Source of the DNA: JBBQBQ01 sp038317685
Lineage (GTDB): Bacteria > Desulfobacterota > Desulfuromonadia > Desulfuromonadales > DDH964
Assembly (NCBI GenBank): GCA_038317685.1
Contig: JBBQBQ010000016.1
Coordinates: 1 to 25,237 of the forward strand
DNA: 25,237 nt
Direction of reading: 5' to 3'
The notes below the pieces were generated by a model. It saw only the letters and a program-made list of their open reading frames with translations, was not told where the DNA came from and did no database searches. A program made the translations under genes and the position numbers. Each line of letters starts with the position of its first letter. The stretch's first letter is position 1. Shown one piece after another: positions 1 to 6,787 of this stretch.

Positions 1-1280
1 GGGTATTGGCGGCGATGGCGATTGCCCGGAGCGAGGGTCTGCCAATCGTGCCCCGCGGTTCGGGGACCGGTCTCTCCGGCGGGAGCATCCCGATCAAGGG
101 GGGAATGGTCATTTGCCTGAACCGGATGAACCGGATTCTGGAAATCGACGAGGAGAATCTTACCGCCACCTGCGAGGCCGGGGTGATCACCCTCGACCTT
201 TTCAATGCCGCGGCGGCCAGGGGACTCTTCTACCCGCCCGACCCCGGATCACAGAAGATTTCCACCCTCGGCGGCAATGTCATGGAGGATGCCGGCGGCC
301 TGCGGGGACTCAAGTACGGGGTCACCCGCGACTACGTGATGGCACTCAAATGCATCCTTCCCGACGGCAGCCTCCTTACCACCGGGGGGAAGAGCGTCAA
401 AGATGTGGCCGGCTATTCCTTCAAGGACCTGCTGATCGGATCCGAGGGAACCCTCGGCATCATCACCGAAGTGACCGTCAAATTGATTCCGCCACCCCAG
501 GCTAAACGCACTTTCCTCGCCTACTTCAATGATATCCGCACCGCCGGCGCGGCAGTCTCCAGAATCATCGCCGCCAAGATTATCCCCTCGACCATGGAAA
601 TCATGGACCAGGCGACGATCAACTGCGTCGAGGATTATGTCAAGATAGGCCTGCCTCGACAGATGGCGGCATTGTTGCTCATCGAGGTTGACGGGCATCC
701 AGCACAGATCGAGGAAGAAGCTCGAGGCATCGAGGAGATCCTCCGGCTGGTCCAGGCGGCGGAGGTGCATATCGCCAAGGATGCCAAAGAAGCGGAAAAG
801 TTGGCCGCCGCCCGACGCACCGCCCTGTCGGCTTTGGCCCGGGTTTCTCCGACCACCCTCCTCGAAGACGCCACCGTACCCCGCTCGATGCTCGCCGAAA
901 CCTTTGCCGAGATCGAACGCCTGACTGCCAAATACCAGTTGAAGGTCGGGACTTTCGGCCATGCCGGCGACGGCAACCTGCACCCGACGGTCCTCTGCGA
1001 CGAACGCAACGCGGAAGAGATGAAACGGGCTCATGCCTTCTACGATGACCTTTATGACAAGGTCCTGGCCTGGGGTGGCACCGTCTCCGGCGAACACGGT
1101 ATTGGCTTGGCCAAGAAAGACTACTTGGCCAGGCAGATAGGTCCTGGCGGCATCATGGTGATGAAACGCATCAAAAACGCCTTCGACCCCGAGGGGGTTC
1201 TAAACCCAGGGAAAATCTTCGCCGACGATGACCCCGGCGCTCAGGCCCAGGTCGAGGAGGGCTTCCGTGTCTCGCACTGA
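1..1280 (+). CDS. glcD: GlcD-type FAD-linked 2-hydroxyacid oxidase subunit (5' partial)
   Basis: FAD-binding subunit of a glycolate/D-lactate type dehydrogenase that oxidises a 2-hydroxyacid to the 2-oxoacid and passes electrons to its iron-sulfur partner. The frame is open from the window edge and the first residues already lie inside the PCMH FAD domain, so roughly 50-60 N-terminal residues are missing. Visible motifs are VPRGSGTGLSGG (FAD pyrophosphate region), DPGSQKISTLGGNV, LKYGVTRDYV, and near the C terminus FGHAGDGNLHP and SGEHGIG, the metal/substrate site of the GlcD/D-LDH family. It overlaps the start of glcF by 14 bases, so the two are translationally coupled. No glcE is seen on the downstream side. 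Substrate (glycolate, D-lactate or another 2-hydroxyacid) cannot be told from sequence. The TTG near base 6 is not the true start. Confidence 0.93.
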   Translation, partial: VLAAMAIARSEGLPIVPRGSGTGLSGGSIPIKGGMVICLNRMNRILEIDEENLTATCEAGVITLDLFNAAAARGLFYPPDPGSQKISTLGGNVMEDAGGLRGLKYGVTRDYVMALKCILPDGSLLTTGGKSVKDVAGYSFKDLLIGSEGTLGIITEVTVKLIPPPQAKRTFLAYFNDIRTAGAAVSRIIAAKIIPSTMEIMDQATINCVEDYVKIGLPRQMAALLLIEVDGHPAQIEEEARGIEEILRLVQAAEVHIAKDAKEAEKLAAARRTALSALARVSPTTLLEDATVPRSMLAETFAEIERLTAKYQLKVGTFGHAGDGNLHPTVLCDERNAEEMKRAHAFYDDLYDKVLAWGGTVSGEHGIGLAKKDYLARQIGPGGIMVMKRIKNAFDPEGVLNPGKIFADDDPGAQAQVEEGFRVSH

Positions 1281-2571
1281 GGGGAAGCTCGGCAACTTCA
1301 CCACCCGGGATGCTCCGGAATATGAAGCCGTTTTGCAGTGCATGCGGTGCGGCTTCTGTCTGCCGACCTGTCCAACCTTCGCCCTCACAGGTCGTGAGCG
1401 TTCCAGCCCCCGCGGCCGCGTCGCCCTGGCCCGGGCCGTGGCCGAGCGGCAATTGGACTTCACGGAAGCGGTTAAGGAGGAAGCCTTCTTCTGCCTCGAC
1501 TGCCGAGCCTGCACAACCGCCTGCCCTTCCGGCGTCCGCGCCGGGGAAGTCATGGAAATCTGCCGCAGCCAGGCTCACCAACGCTACCCGTTGGGTCATA
1601 TCGGCAAAAGTTTTCGAGAATTCATCCTGCAGCGGATGCTCCCCAACCCCGGCCTTTTGGAGAAGTCGATGCTCCCCGGTCGGCTTTACCAGCGCCTCGG
1701 CATTCAGTGGCTGGTTCGTCATTCCGGAGCCCTTAAACTCGGGCCAGGCTGGATCGAGAAGGCGGAGGGGATGCTGCCGGAGCTTGACGCGCCGCTTCGC
1801 CCTCAATTGCCGGAGCTGATTCCGGCCCGGGGTGAAAAGCGCGGCCGGGTCGGCTTTTTCCTCGGCTGTGTCATGACCCTGATGTACCCGGGCGTTTCCC
1901 GCCAGACGCTGCGGGTTCTGGCCCACCAGGGGTATGATGTCGTGACGCCAAAAACGACGAAGTGTTGCGGCGCTCCGCATCTCTCGGAAGGAGACCGGCA
2001 AACCGCCAGAGAACTCGCTCAGTTCAATCTTGAACTCTTCCTTAAGGCCGATGTCGACTATATCGTCACCGACTGCGCCGGCTGCGGCGCCACCCTCAAG
2101 GAATACGAAGAACTCCTCGAAGACCTTGCCGAGCATGAAAAACTTTCCGTGTTTCGTGCCAAGGTTCGCGATATCAGCGAGTTTCTCTCCGAGGTCGGAT
2201 TGCGCACGGAGGGACTGCGGCCGGTGAACACTTCGGTCACTTACCACGAACCTTGTCACCTCTGTCATGCCCAAGGGATCACTCGCCAGCCGCGGGAAAT
2301 CCTCCGTCAAATTCCCGGTGTCGAATTACGGGAAATGACCGAATCGAGCTGGTGCTGCGGAAGCGCCGCGACCTGGGGGCTGAAGTTTTCCAAAGAGAGC
2401 CAGCAGGTCCTCGACCGCAAGCTGAACCATGTCCGAGAGTCCGGGGCGGACATTCTGGTCACCGCCAACCCGGGCTGCCACCTGCAACTGGCTTGGGGGG
2501 TGCATGAAGCCGGCCTAAAACAGGAGGTGCTGCATCTGATGGAATTGTTGGGGCGGGCGATTCCAGGTTGA
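1267..2571 (+). CDS. glcF: GlcF-type iron-sulfur subunit of 2-hydroxyacid oxidase
   Basis: Electron-transfer partner of the GlcD flavoprotein, 434 residues. Two ferredoxin-like 4Fe-4S motifs lie at C25/C28/C31/C35 and C76/C79/C82/C86, each ending in CP. Two CCG (HdrB/GlpC type) cysteine-rich domains follow: one with KCCGAPH and DCAGCGAT, the other with HEPCHLCH, SWCCGSAATWG and ANPGCH. This is the full GlcF/LldE-like architecture. I chose the GTG at 1267 because GAGGAGG ends six bases before it. An in-frame ATG at 1228 would add 13 residues with no family match and a deeper overlap with glcD. The gene probably feeds electrons to the quinone pool. The next gene converges on it. Confidence 0.93.
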   Translation: MSRTEGKLGNFTTRDAPEYEAVLQCMRCGFCLPTCPTFALTGRERSSPRGRVALARAVAERQLDFTEAVKEEAFFCLDCRACTTACPSGVRAGEVMEICRSQAHQRYPLGHIGKSFREFILQRMLPNPGLLEKSMLPGRLYQRLGIQWLVRHSGALKLGPGWIEKAEGMLPELDAPLRPQLPELIPARGEKRGRVGFFLGCVMTLMYPGVSRQTLRVLAHQGYDVVTPKTTKCCGAPHLSEGDRQTARELAQFNLELFLKADVDYIVTDCAGCGATLKEYEELLEDLAEHEKLSVFRAKVRDISEFLSEVGLRTEGLRPVNTSVTYHEPCHLCHAQGITRQPREILRQIPGVELREMTESSWCCGSAATWGLKFSKESQQVLDRKLNHVRESGADILVTANPGCHLQLAWGVHEAGLKQEVLHLMELLGRAIPG

Positions 2572-2622
2572 CCCGGCGTGGGCGCTGGGGCAGGAGGGAA
2601 GGGGGTCCAGCAACGAAAACCG

Positions 2623-2658
2623 AAGCGGCCGCGAGTCAGGCAGAACTCTCGGCCGCTT
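2623..2658. terminator. Hairpin between convergent glcF and GntR gene, probable bidirectional terminator
   Basis: Inverted repeat with arms 2623-2635 (AAGCGGCCGCGAG) and 2646-2658 (CTCTCGGCCGCTT), 12 of 13 pairs matching, and a 10-base loop. On the minus strand the stem is followed by CGGTTTTCG; on the plus strand by only a short T run (CTGTTT). It therefore fits a terminator for the regulator best and may also end glcDF. The rest of 2572-2722 shows no convincing gene. Confidence 0.6.
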
Positions 2659-2722
2659 GGCTGTTTACAGAGGTAAGCCGGGCGACACCAGTTGCATGGC
2701 CCGACTCCCAGTACCGGTACCG

Positions 2723-3451
2723 TCAGTTCAAAGGTTTGACCAGAAACTGAGCCAGTTTCTCCTCGACCATGGCCAGATGGTTAGCCATCGCGCTCCTCGC
2801 CCCTTCCGGGTCATGGGCTGCGATCGCCTCAACAATCTCCCGATGCTGGTTGAGAAGTTTCTCGAGGTAACCGGTCTTCCGATAAAACTCGGTCAACGCC
2901 ACTTGGACGGTGGTATGAAAGAGTGAATGGATGGTATTGAGGACGTGAATCTGAACCGTGTTGTGGGTGGCGGCGGTAATCGCGTAATGGAAGTTGGCAT
3001 CGACCATTGCATCCCAGCCCCCGCGGGCGGCCTGGGCCTCCATAACCCCATAGAGCCGTTGCAGTTCTACAATCTCTGCCGGCTCGGCGCGTTGAGCGGC
3101 CAGATAGGCGGACCAAGTTTCCAGGCCCATACGCACCTCCGCCAGGGCGTGGAGCATGCGCGGGTCCTTCTGTTCGATCAACTTGGCCAGGGGGTCCGCA
3201 AGGGTCGCCTCGGTCAAAGCCCGAACAAAGGTCCCGCCTCCCTGTCGGGATTCAAGAAACCCCATCGCCTCCAGGACCATAATCGCCTCACGGACCGAGG
3301 GACGACTTACCCCCAGCATCGTGGCGAGGTCCCGCTCCGAAGGAATACGCTCGGTCGGTTTGAGTTCTCCCTTGGAAATCAAACCTTTGATCTGCTCGAC
3401 AATCTCTTCGGAAATCTTCTTGGGGCGAATCGGTGCAAATACAATGGTCAT
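2723..3451 (-). CDS. GntR-family transcriptional regulator, FadR/FCD subfamily
   Basis: DNA-binding repressor or activator of 242 residues. The N-terminal winged helix (about residues 10-75) carries the GntR signature: PSERDLATMLGVSRPSVREAI, then GFLESRQGGGTFV. The C-terminal all-helical FCD domain (about 85-225) keeps the usual metal/ligand residues in DANFH, the QHREIVEAI histidine and the NHL histidine. FCD regulators commonly sense 2-hydroxyacids, pyruvate or related acids (GlcC, LldR, PdhR). Being convergent with glcDF makes that pair a natural target, although the glcD promoter lies outside the window. I chose the ATG at 3451 because GGAGAAAAGGT precedes it. A longer frame to 3517 would run over the operator and has no family support. 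Confidence 0.9.
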   Translation of the reverse strand: MTIVFAPIRPKKISEEIVEQIKGLISKGELKPTERIPSERDLATMLGVSRPSVREAIMVLEAMGFLESRQGGGTFVRALTEATLADPLAKLIEQKDPRMLHALAEVRMGLETWSAYLAAQRAEPAEIVELQRLYGVMEAQAARGGWDAMVDANFHYAITAATHNTVQIHVLNTIHSLFHTTVQVALTEFYRKTGYLEKLLNQHREIVEAIAAHDPEGARSAMANHLAMVEEKLAQFLVKPLN

Positions 3452-3473
3452 ACCTTTTCTCCAAAGTGGTTTT

Positions 3474-3491
3474 TGGTATGACCAGTGTATA
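3474..3491 (-). promoter_or_regulatory. FCD-type operator and -10-like element upstream of the GntR gene
   Basis: TGGTATGACCA at 3474-3484 is an exact TGGT-N3-ACCA dyad, the form known for FadR-family FCD regulators (TNGTNNNACNA). It sits 23-33 bases before the regulator's ATG. A minus-strand TATACA at 3486-3491 lies immediately upstream of it, so the dyad would cover the transcription start. I infer negative autoregulation. No good -35 hexamer is visible at normal spacing. Confidence 0.65.
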
Positions 3492-3534
3492 TAAAAAAAC
3501 CCTGCAACGCAAGCCACAGTTTGCTGAAAAGGAC

Positions 3535-3547
3535 GGGGACACTTCCC
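3535..3547. repeat. GGGGACACTTCCC imperfect palindrome
   Basis: GGGGACACTTCCC lies within AAAAGGACGGGGACACTTCCC-like sequence just beyond the 3' end of the NarL-type regulator gene. It resembles, by memory only, the GGGGAC/GTCCCC palindromes scattered beside REP-associated transposases in deltaproteobacteria. Only one copy is visible here and no transposase is nearby, so the call is weak. The remainder of 3452-3551 holds the regulator promoter. Confidence 0.25.
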
Positions 3548-3551
3548 ACCC

Positions 3552-4304
3552 TCAAGAGATTCCCGAACTCCCCTTGAAGCGCTTCAACCAGATCTGGAAC
3601 TCGACCTCCTCGTGAGTCAGTTCGAAGGCATTGATCAGACCTCGCCGCAAGGCTACAGCGACCGCCCGGTTCCGCAAATTAAAGGCATCGCCGGCCTTTT
3701 CACTCTGGAATTGCTCCTGATCGATACCAAGCTTGGTGTAAAGGGAATTGAGTCGGCTCTGCACTCCGCGCCGGGAGAGATAGCGGCGCTGGGCGATGAG
3801 GTTGTCGGTGAGACCCAGGGAAATATCAACCAGAGCTTCGAATTCGATGTCTGAGAGAGCGGTCTGACTGTGTCCCGCGACCCCCTGGACCTTGCGTACC
3901 TCCGGATCAATCCAACACTGGTCCTCGAGGAGGACGGTACGGATGGCCGAAGCGATCCGTTCGCGGGTATTCGATTTGAGAATGTAGCCGAAGACCGTCT
4001 CGGGAGGCACGATGCGGACTAAAGAGCGGACATACATTTCGTCCTTGAACTGGCTCCAGAAGACGATGCGCGCCGCGGGTTTCTGTTGCCAGAGGGCGCG
4101 GGCGAATTCGATCCCGTTCAGTTGCGGCATCTGAATGTCGCTGACGACCAGGGGCTGGGCCAGTTTCACAGCCCGTTCCAATGCGACCATCCCATTGGCG
4201 GCCCGCTCAATCCGGTGGTCCTCTTCCCATTCGGCGAAGATCTGTTCCAGGAATTCGAAATCCTTGGGGTTGTCTTCAGCGATCAGAATCTGCAGGGGCT
4301 CCAT
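3552..4304 (-). CDS. NarL/FixJ-like response regulator with divergent HTH
   Basis: Response regulator of 250 residues. The receiver domain (about 4-125) has the acidic pair E10/D11, phospho-acceptor D56 in VVSDIQMP, and a lysine in FGYILKSNT. The C-terminal part (about 150-195) reads like a LuxR/GerE helix-turn-helix (LSDIEFEALVDISLGL, then NLIAQRRYLSRRGVQSRLNSL) but departs clearly from the usual LTxREREVL..GxSNKEIA pattern. AGGAG lies about nine bases before the ATG. It starts six bases downstream of the kinase stop codon, so kinase and regulator form one operon and presumably one phosphorelay. The inducing signal and targets are unknown. Confidence 0.85.
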   Translation of the reverse strand: MEPLQILIAEDNPKDFEFLEQIFAEWEEDHRIERAANGMVALERAVKLAQPLVVSDIQMPQLNGIEFARALWQQKPAARIVFWSQFKDEMYVRSLVRIVPPETVFGYILKSNTRERIASAIRTVLLEDQCWIDPEVRKVQGVAGHSQTALSDIEFEALVDISLGLTDNLIAQRRYLSRRGVQSRLNSLYTKLGIDQEQFQSEKAGDAFNLRNRAVAVALRRGLINAFELTHEEVEFQIWLKRFKGSSGIS

Positions 4305-4309
4305 GGAGG

Positions 4310-5689
4310 TTATCTCCTGTCACCGCCGGCCACTAGGGGCAGCGCGAGTTCGAAACGATTTCCGGTGGTGAACCGTGACGGCCCCCAAGTGACCTTGGCC
4401 CCGATGGTTTTGGCCCGCTCCCGGATATTATTGAGGCCACGGTGTCCGCCGGCCAGGACTGTCTCGGCATCAAAGCCGCATCCATTGTCTTCCACGGCCA
4501 GAGTGAGCAGATCGTCGCAGCAATCGACACAAACCTCGTAGCGGCTGGCCGCGGCGTGCCGGACGACATTGTGAATAGCTTCCAACGCGATGCGATAGAG
4601 TGCCAAACGCGCGTTGCGCCGCAGGTTCAAGGAATCGATGCGGGGCGAGACATAGAGGTGGTACTCGGGGAGTTCCTCCCTGGTCAGGTTCCGTTCCAGA
4701 TACGACTGCAGGGCCGCACCGAGGCCAAGGATGTCGAGGGTCTGGGGGTGAAGGTTGTCCATCACCTCACGAAGGTTGGCAATGGCTCGCTGCAGGTCCT
4801 CTTCCAATTGCACCGCTTGGCTGCCGCAGGCGTCCCCGTTCTTGAGCTCCTGAATCCCACGTAACACGGAGGAGAGGTCGGAAAGGGTTTGATCGTGGAT
4901 GTCCATGGCAATTCGGCGCCGTTCTTCCTCGGCCCCTTCCAAAAGTTTCTCGGTGCCGACCACCTGGATCAGACGCTCAGTCATGCGGTTGATGGAGACC
5001 ACCAGTTCGTCCAATTCGTCATGCACCTCGGCCGGAGCCGGAGGGGGCGAAAGATCACCGGCCGCGATGCGCCGGGCACTCTCGGAAAGGGACTGAATAC
5101 GCCGCAGGATACGCCGGGCAAAGGTCAGCGAGAGGAAGACTCCCAGGATAATGGAGGCACCAAGGACGACGATGGACACAAATGCGGTGCGCGCGACCAG
5201 CGCGTCCATATCCTGGTTATGTACATCGCGCAGCTTCTCCCGCCCAAACTGAACCAGATCGGACAGCTTGGCGAACTCGGGGCGCAGCCCCACCACCGCG
5301 GTGAAAATTCGATCGGCATCGAAACCGTTTTCCGGGCTGATGGCGGTTACGGATTTGCGAATCCGATTGGCATTCTCCTCGCTGATCGGCAACAGCTCGA
5401 AAATTCGCTGGGTGGAAGCGAAGAGGTGAAAGTAGAGTTCATCGAGCTCTTCCAGGGTGTGGGGTTCAATCTCGCGGTTTCCCCGCAGCCGACTGCTCAT
5501 GGTCTGGATGCGCTGCGCGGCGAGATCGGCCTCGGCCAGCGCGATAAAAGCGGTACCCAGCCGGCGGGCCTCCTGGCGTTTCACCGACAGGTCCCAGTAA
5601 GTGAACTGCAGAAACCCGAGGAGCAGGGTCATCAGCAGCAACACGGTCGCCGGAGCAAGGATGATTTGATGTTTGAGAGCAAGACGCAT
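4310..5689 (-). CDS. NarX/DegS-type sensor histidine kinase (HisKA_3)
   Basis: Membrane sensor kinase, 459 residues from the ATG at 5689. Membrane helices lie at about 10-32 and 170-190 and flank an extracytoplasmic helical region of about 135 residues with no recognised ligand domain. A HAMP segment follows (about 191-240, ending RRIAAGDLS). The dimerisation/phospho-acceptor motif is EEERRRIAMDIHDQ with H265, typical of HisKA_3 kinases that pair with NarL-type regulators. The ATP domain shows ALEAIHNVVRHA (N box), VEDNGCGF and GHRGLNNIRERA. An upstream GTG at 5725 would extend it, but that codon falls inside a dyad element; neither start has a strong ribosome site. Partner: the regulator immediately downstream. 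Confidence 0.87.
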   Translation of the reverse strand: MRLALKHQIILAPATVLLLMTLLLGFLQFTYWDLSVKRQEARRLGTAFIALAEADLAAQRIQTMSSRLRGNREIEPHTLEELDELYFHLFASTQRIFELLPISEENANRIRKSVTAISPENGFDADRIFTAVVGLRPEFAKLSDLVQFGREKLRDVHNQDMDALVARTAFVSIVVLGASIILGVFLSLTFARRILRRIQSLSESARRIAAGDLSPPPAPAEVHDELDELVVSINRMTERLIQVVGTEKLLEGAEEERRRIAMDIHDQTLSDLSSVLRGIQELKNGDACGSQAVQLEEDLQRAIANLREVMDNLHPQTLDILGLGAALQSYLERNLTREELPEYHLYVSPRIDSLNLRRNARLALYRIALEAIHNVVRHAAASRYEVCVDCCDDLLTLAVEDNGCGFDAETVLAGGHRGLNNIRERAKTIGAKVTWGPSRFTTGNRFELALPLVAGGDRR

Positions 5690-5700
5690 GGGGATCAAGC

Positions 5701-5741
5701 TAGCACAGCACTCACGGAAATACACTGTGCTTTAGCACAGT
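5701..5741. promoter_or_regulatory. Dyad plus extra half-site upstream of NarX-type kinase
   Basis: ACTGTGCT-TT-AGCACAGT at 5724-5741 is a perfect inverted repeat with 8-base arms. The half-site TAGCACAG recurs at 5701-5708 in the same orientation as the copy at 5733-5740, offset by 32 bases (about three helical turns). The two-base centre is too short for an RNA loop, so an operator is more likely than a terminator. It ends 12 bases upstream of the kinase ATG. It fits CTGT-N8-ACAG, the gammaproteobacterial LexA form, but known Geobacter LexA boxes differ. Confidence 0.5.
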
Positions 5742-5764
5742 CCCTTGGCCCTTCGGGGTGACAT

Positions 5765-6787
5765 TCATGACCTTTTCAAACGACCATGCCACCGATCGCC
5801 GAAGCACGCCACAGCGGCCTCTTGGCGCAATCGCTCCGGTGTCACCTGGTAGCGGGGCGAGTGGTGAAAGACCATCAGACGCGCCACTCCGGCACGCCGC
5901 CCCAGGTCGCCGGCCAGACCGGCGGTAAGATGGTTACGCTGCTCGGCCAGAGCCCAATCGGCAGTGGCAAAGGTCGCTTCGATCGCCAGCAGATGGGCAC
6001 CGGCCGCCAGAGTCACAATCTGCTCGCCGTTCGTCACACTCGGTGCTACATCGGTCACGTAGACGACCTTCATCCCTGACTCGGTATGAGCAATCTCAGC
6101 GCACCAGTCCGCGACCGTCCTGCCTAGCGTGCCCCCTCCAACCCGCGGTGCCATCAACCATTCATCCCCGGCGTCGCCTCGCCGCACCAAATCCTTTAAT
6201 CCCCCCAGCCAGGGGCCCTCCACCAGCCCGGCCCTTTGCAGGGCCTCTTTGTGGATCGCCACATGCAAAGTCTCCTCAAGAGAAAACGCCAGGGAGACGA
6301 TGCCACCATGTTCGAGGGGTAAACATCGCACCCGGTAGGCCGAAGTCTCCAGGAGGACCCCAGAGGGGCAAGGCCGGGGCGTCTGCGGTTCGGGCGCAAA
6401 AGCGTTGGCGGCCCGGAATAAGACCACCGCCCCGGACGGGTCCCCCCATTCAAAGACCGTCAGCCTCAGGGGATAGCCGGAGGTCAGGTTCCAGGTGGTG
6501 CCGGCCAGTCGATGGCCAATCCGTTCGGCCGTCCCCGGAGGTCCATAAATGGCAAGGGGGCGATCACTGCCGAGAAAGCTCCGCAGCAGCCGATCGAAGC
6601 CGGCGATGTGATCGATGTGGGTGTGGGAAAGAAAGACCCCTCGCAGCTTGAGGATTTCCCGATGGGTCAAGGGGTGGAGGTCGCCGCAGTCGAAGAGCAA
6701 GGCCTCGCCACGATGAGCGATGCGCACGTAGAGCCCCGGGTCGCCGAAGGGTCCATTGACGAGTTCCGGGAAAAAGACCGATCTCAC
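5765..6787 (-). CDS. RNase Z-like metallo-beta-lactamase-fold hydrolase
   Basis: Cytoplasmic MBL-fold protein of 340 residues. The metal motif SHTHIDH places H55/H57/D59/H60. Later conserved elements are LEHGG, VYVTDVAPS, LAIEATF and FHHSPRY, an order that resembles RNase Z/ElaC rather than glyoxalase II or beta-lactamase. It starts at a GTG whose bases overlap the TGA of the upstream kinase (GTGA), so translation is coupled to the OmpR-type two-component genes. Whether it processes tRNA 3' ends or acts on another phosphodiester is not shown by the sequence. A second true RNase Z elsewhere in the genome would argue for a specialised role. Confidence 0.8.
   Translation of the reverse strand: MRSVFFPELVNGPFGDPGLYVRIAHRGEALLFDCGDLHPLTHREILKLRGVFLSHTHIDHIAGFDRLLRSFLGSDRPLAIYGPPGTAERIGHRLAGTTWNLTSGYPLRLTVFEWGDPSGAVVLFRAANAFAPEPQTPRPCPSGVLLETSAYRVRCLPLEHGGIVSLAFSLEETLHVAIHKEALQRAGLVEGPWLGGLKDLVRRGDAGDEWLMAPRVGGGTLGRTVADWCAEIAHTESGMKVVYVTDVAPSVTNGEQIVTLAAGAHLLAIEATFATADWALAEQRNHLTAGLAGDLGRRAGVARLMVFHHSPRYQVTPERLRQEAAVACFGDRWHGRLKRS

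Noticed and set aside
342..358. Sigma-54-like TGGCAC...TGCA match
   Set aside because: It is inside conserved glcD coding sequence with no gene start downstream.
5724..5741. CRP/FNR-type binding site
   Set aside because: The dyad is TGTG-N6-CACA, whereas CRP needs TGTGA-N6-TCACA and FNR TTGAT-N4-ATCAA; spacing and arms do not fit.
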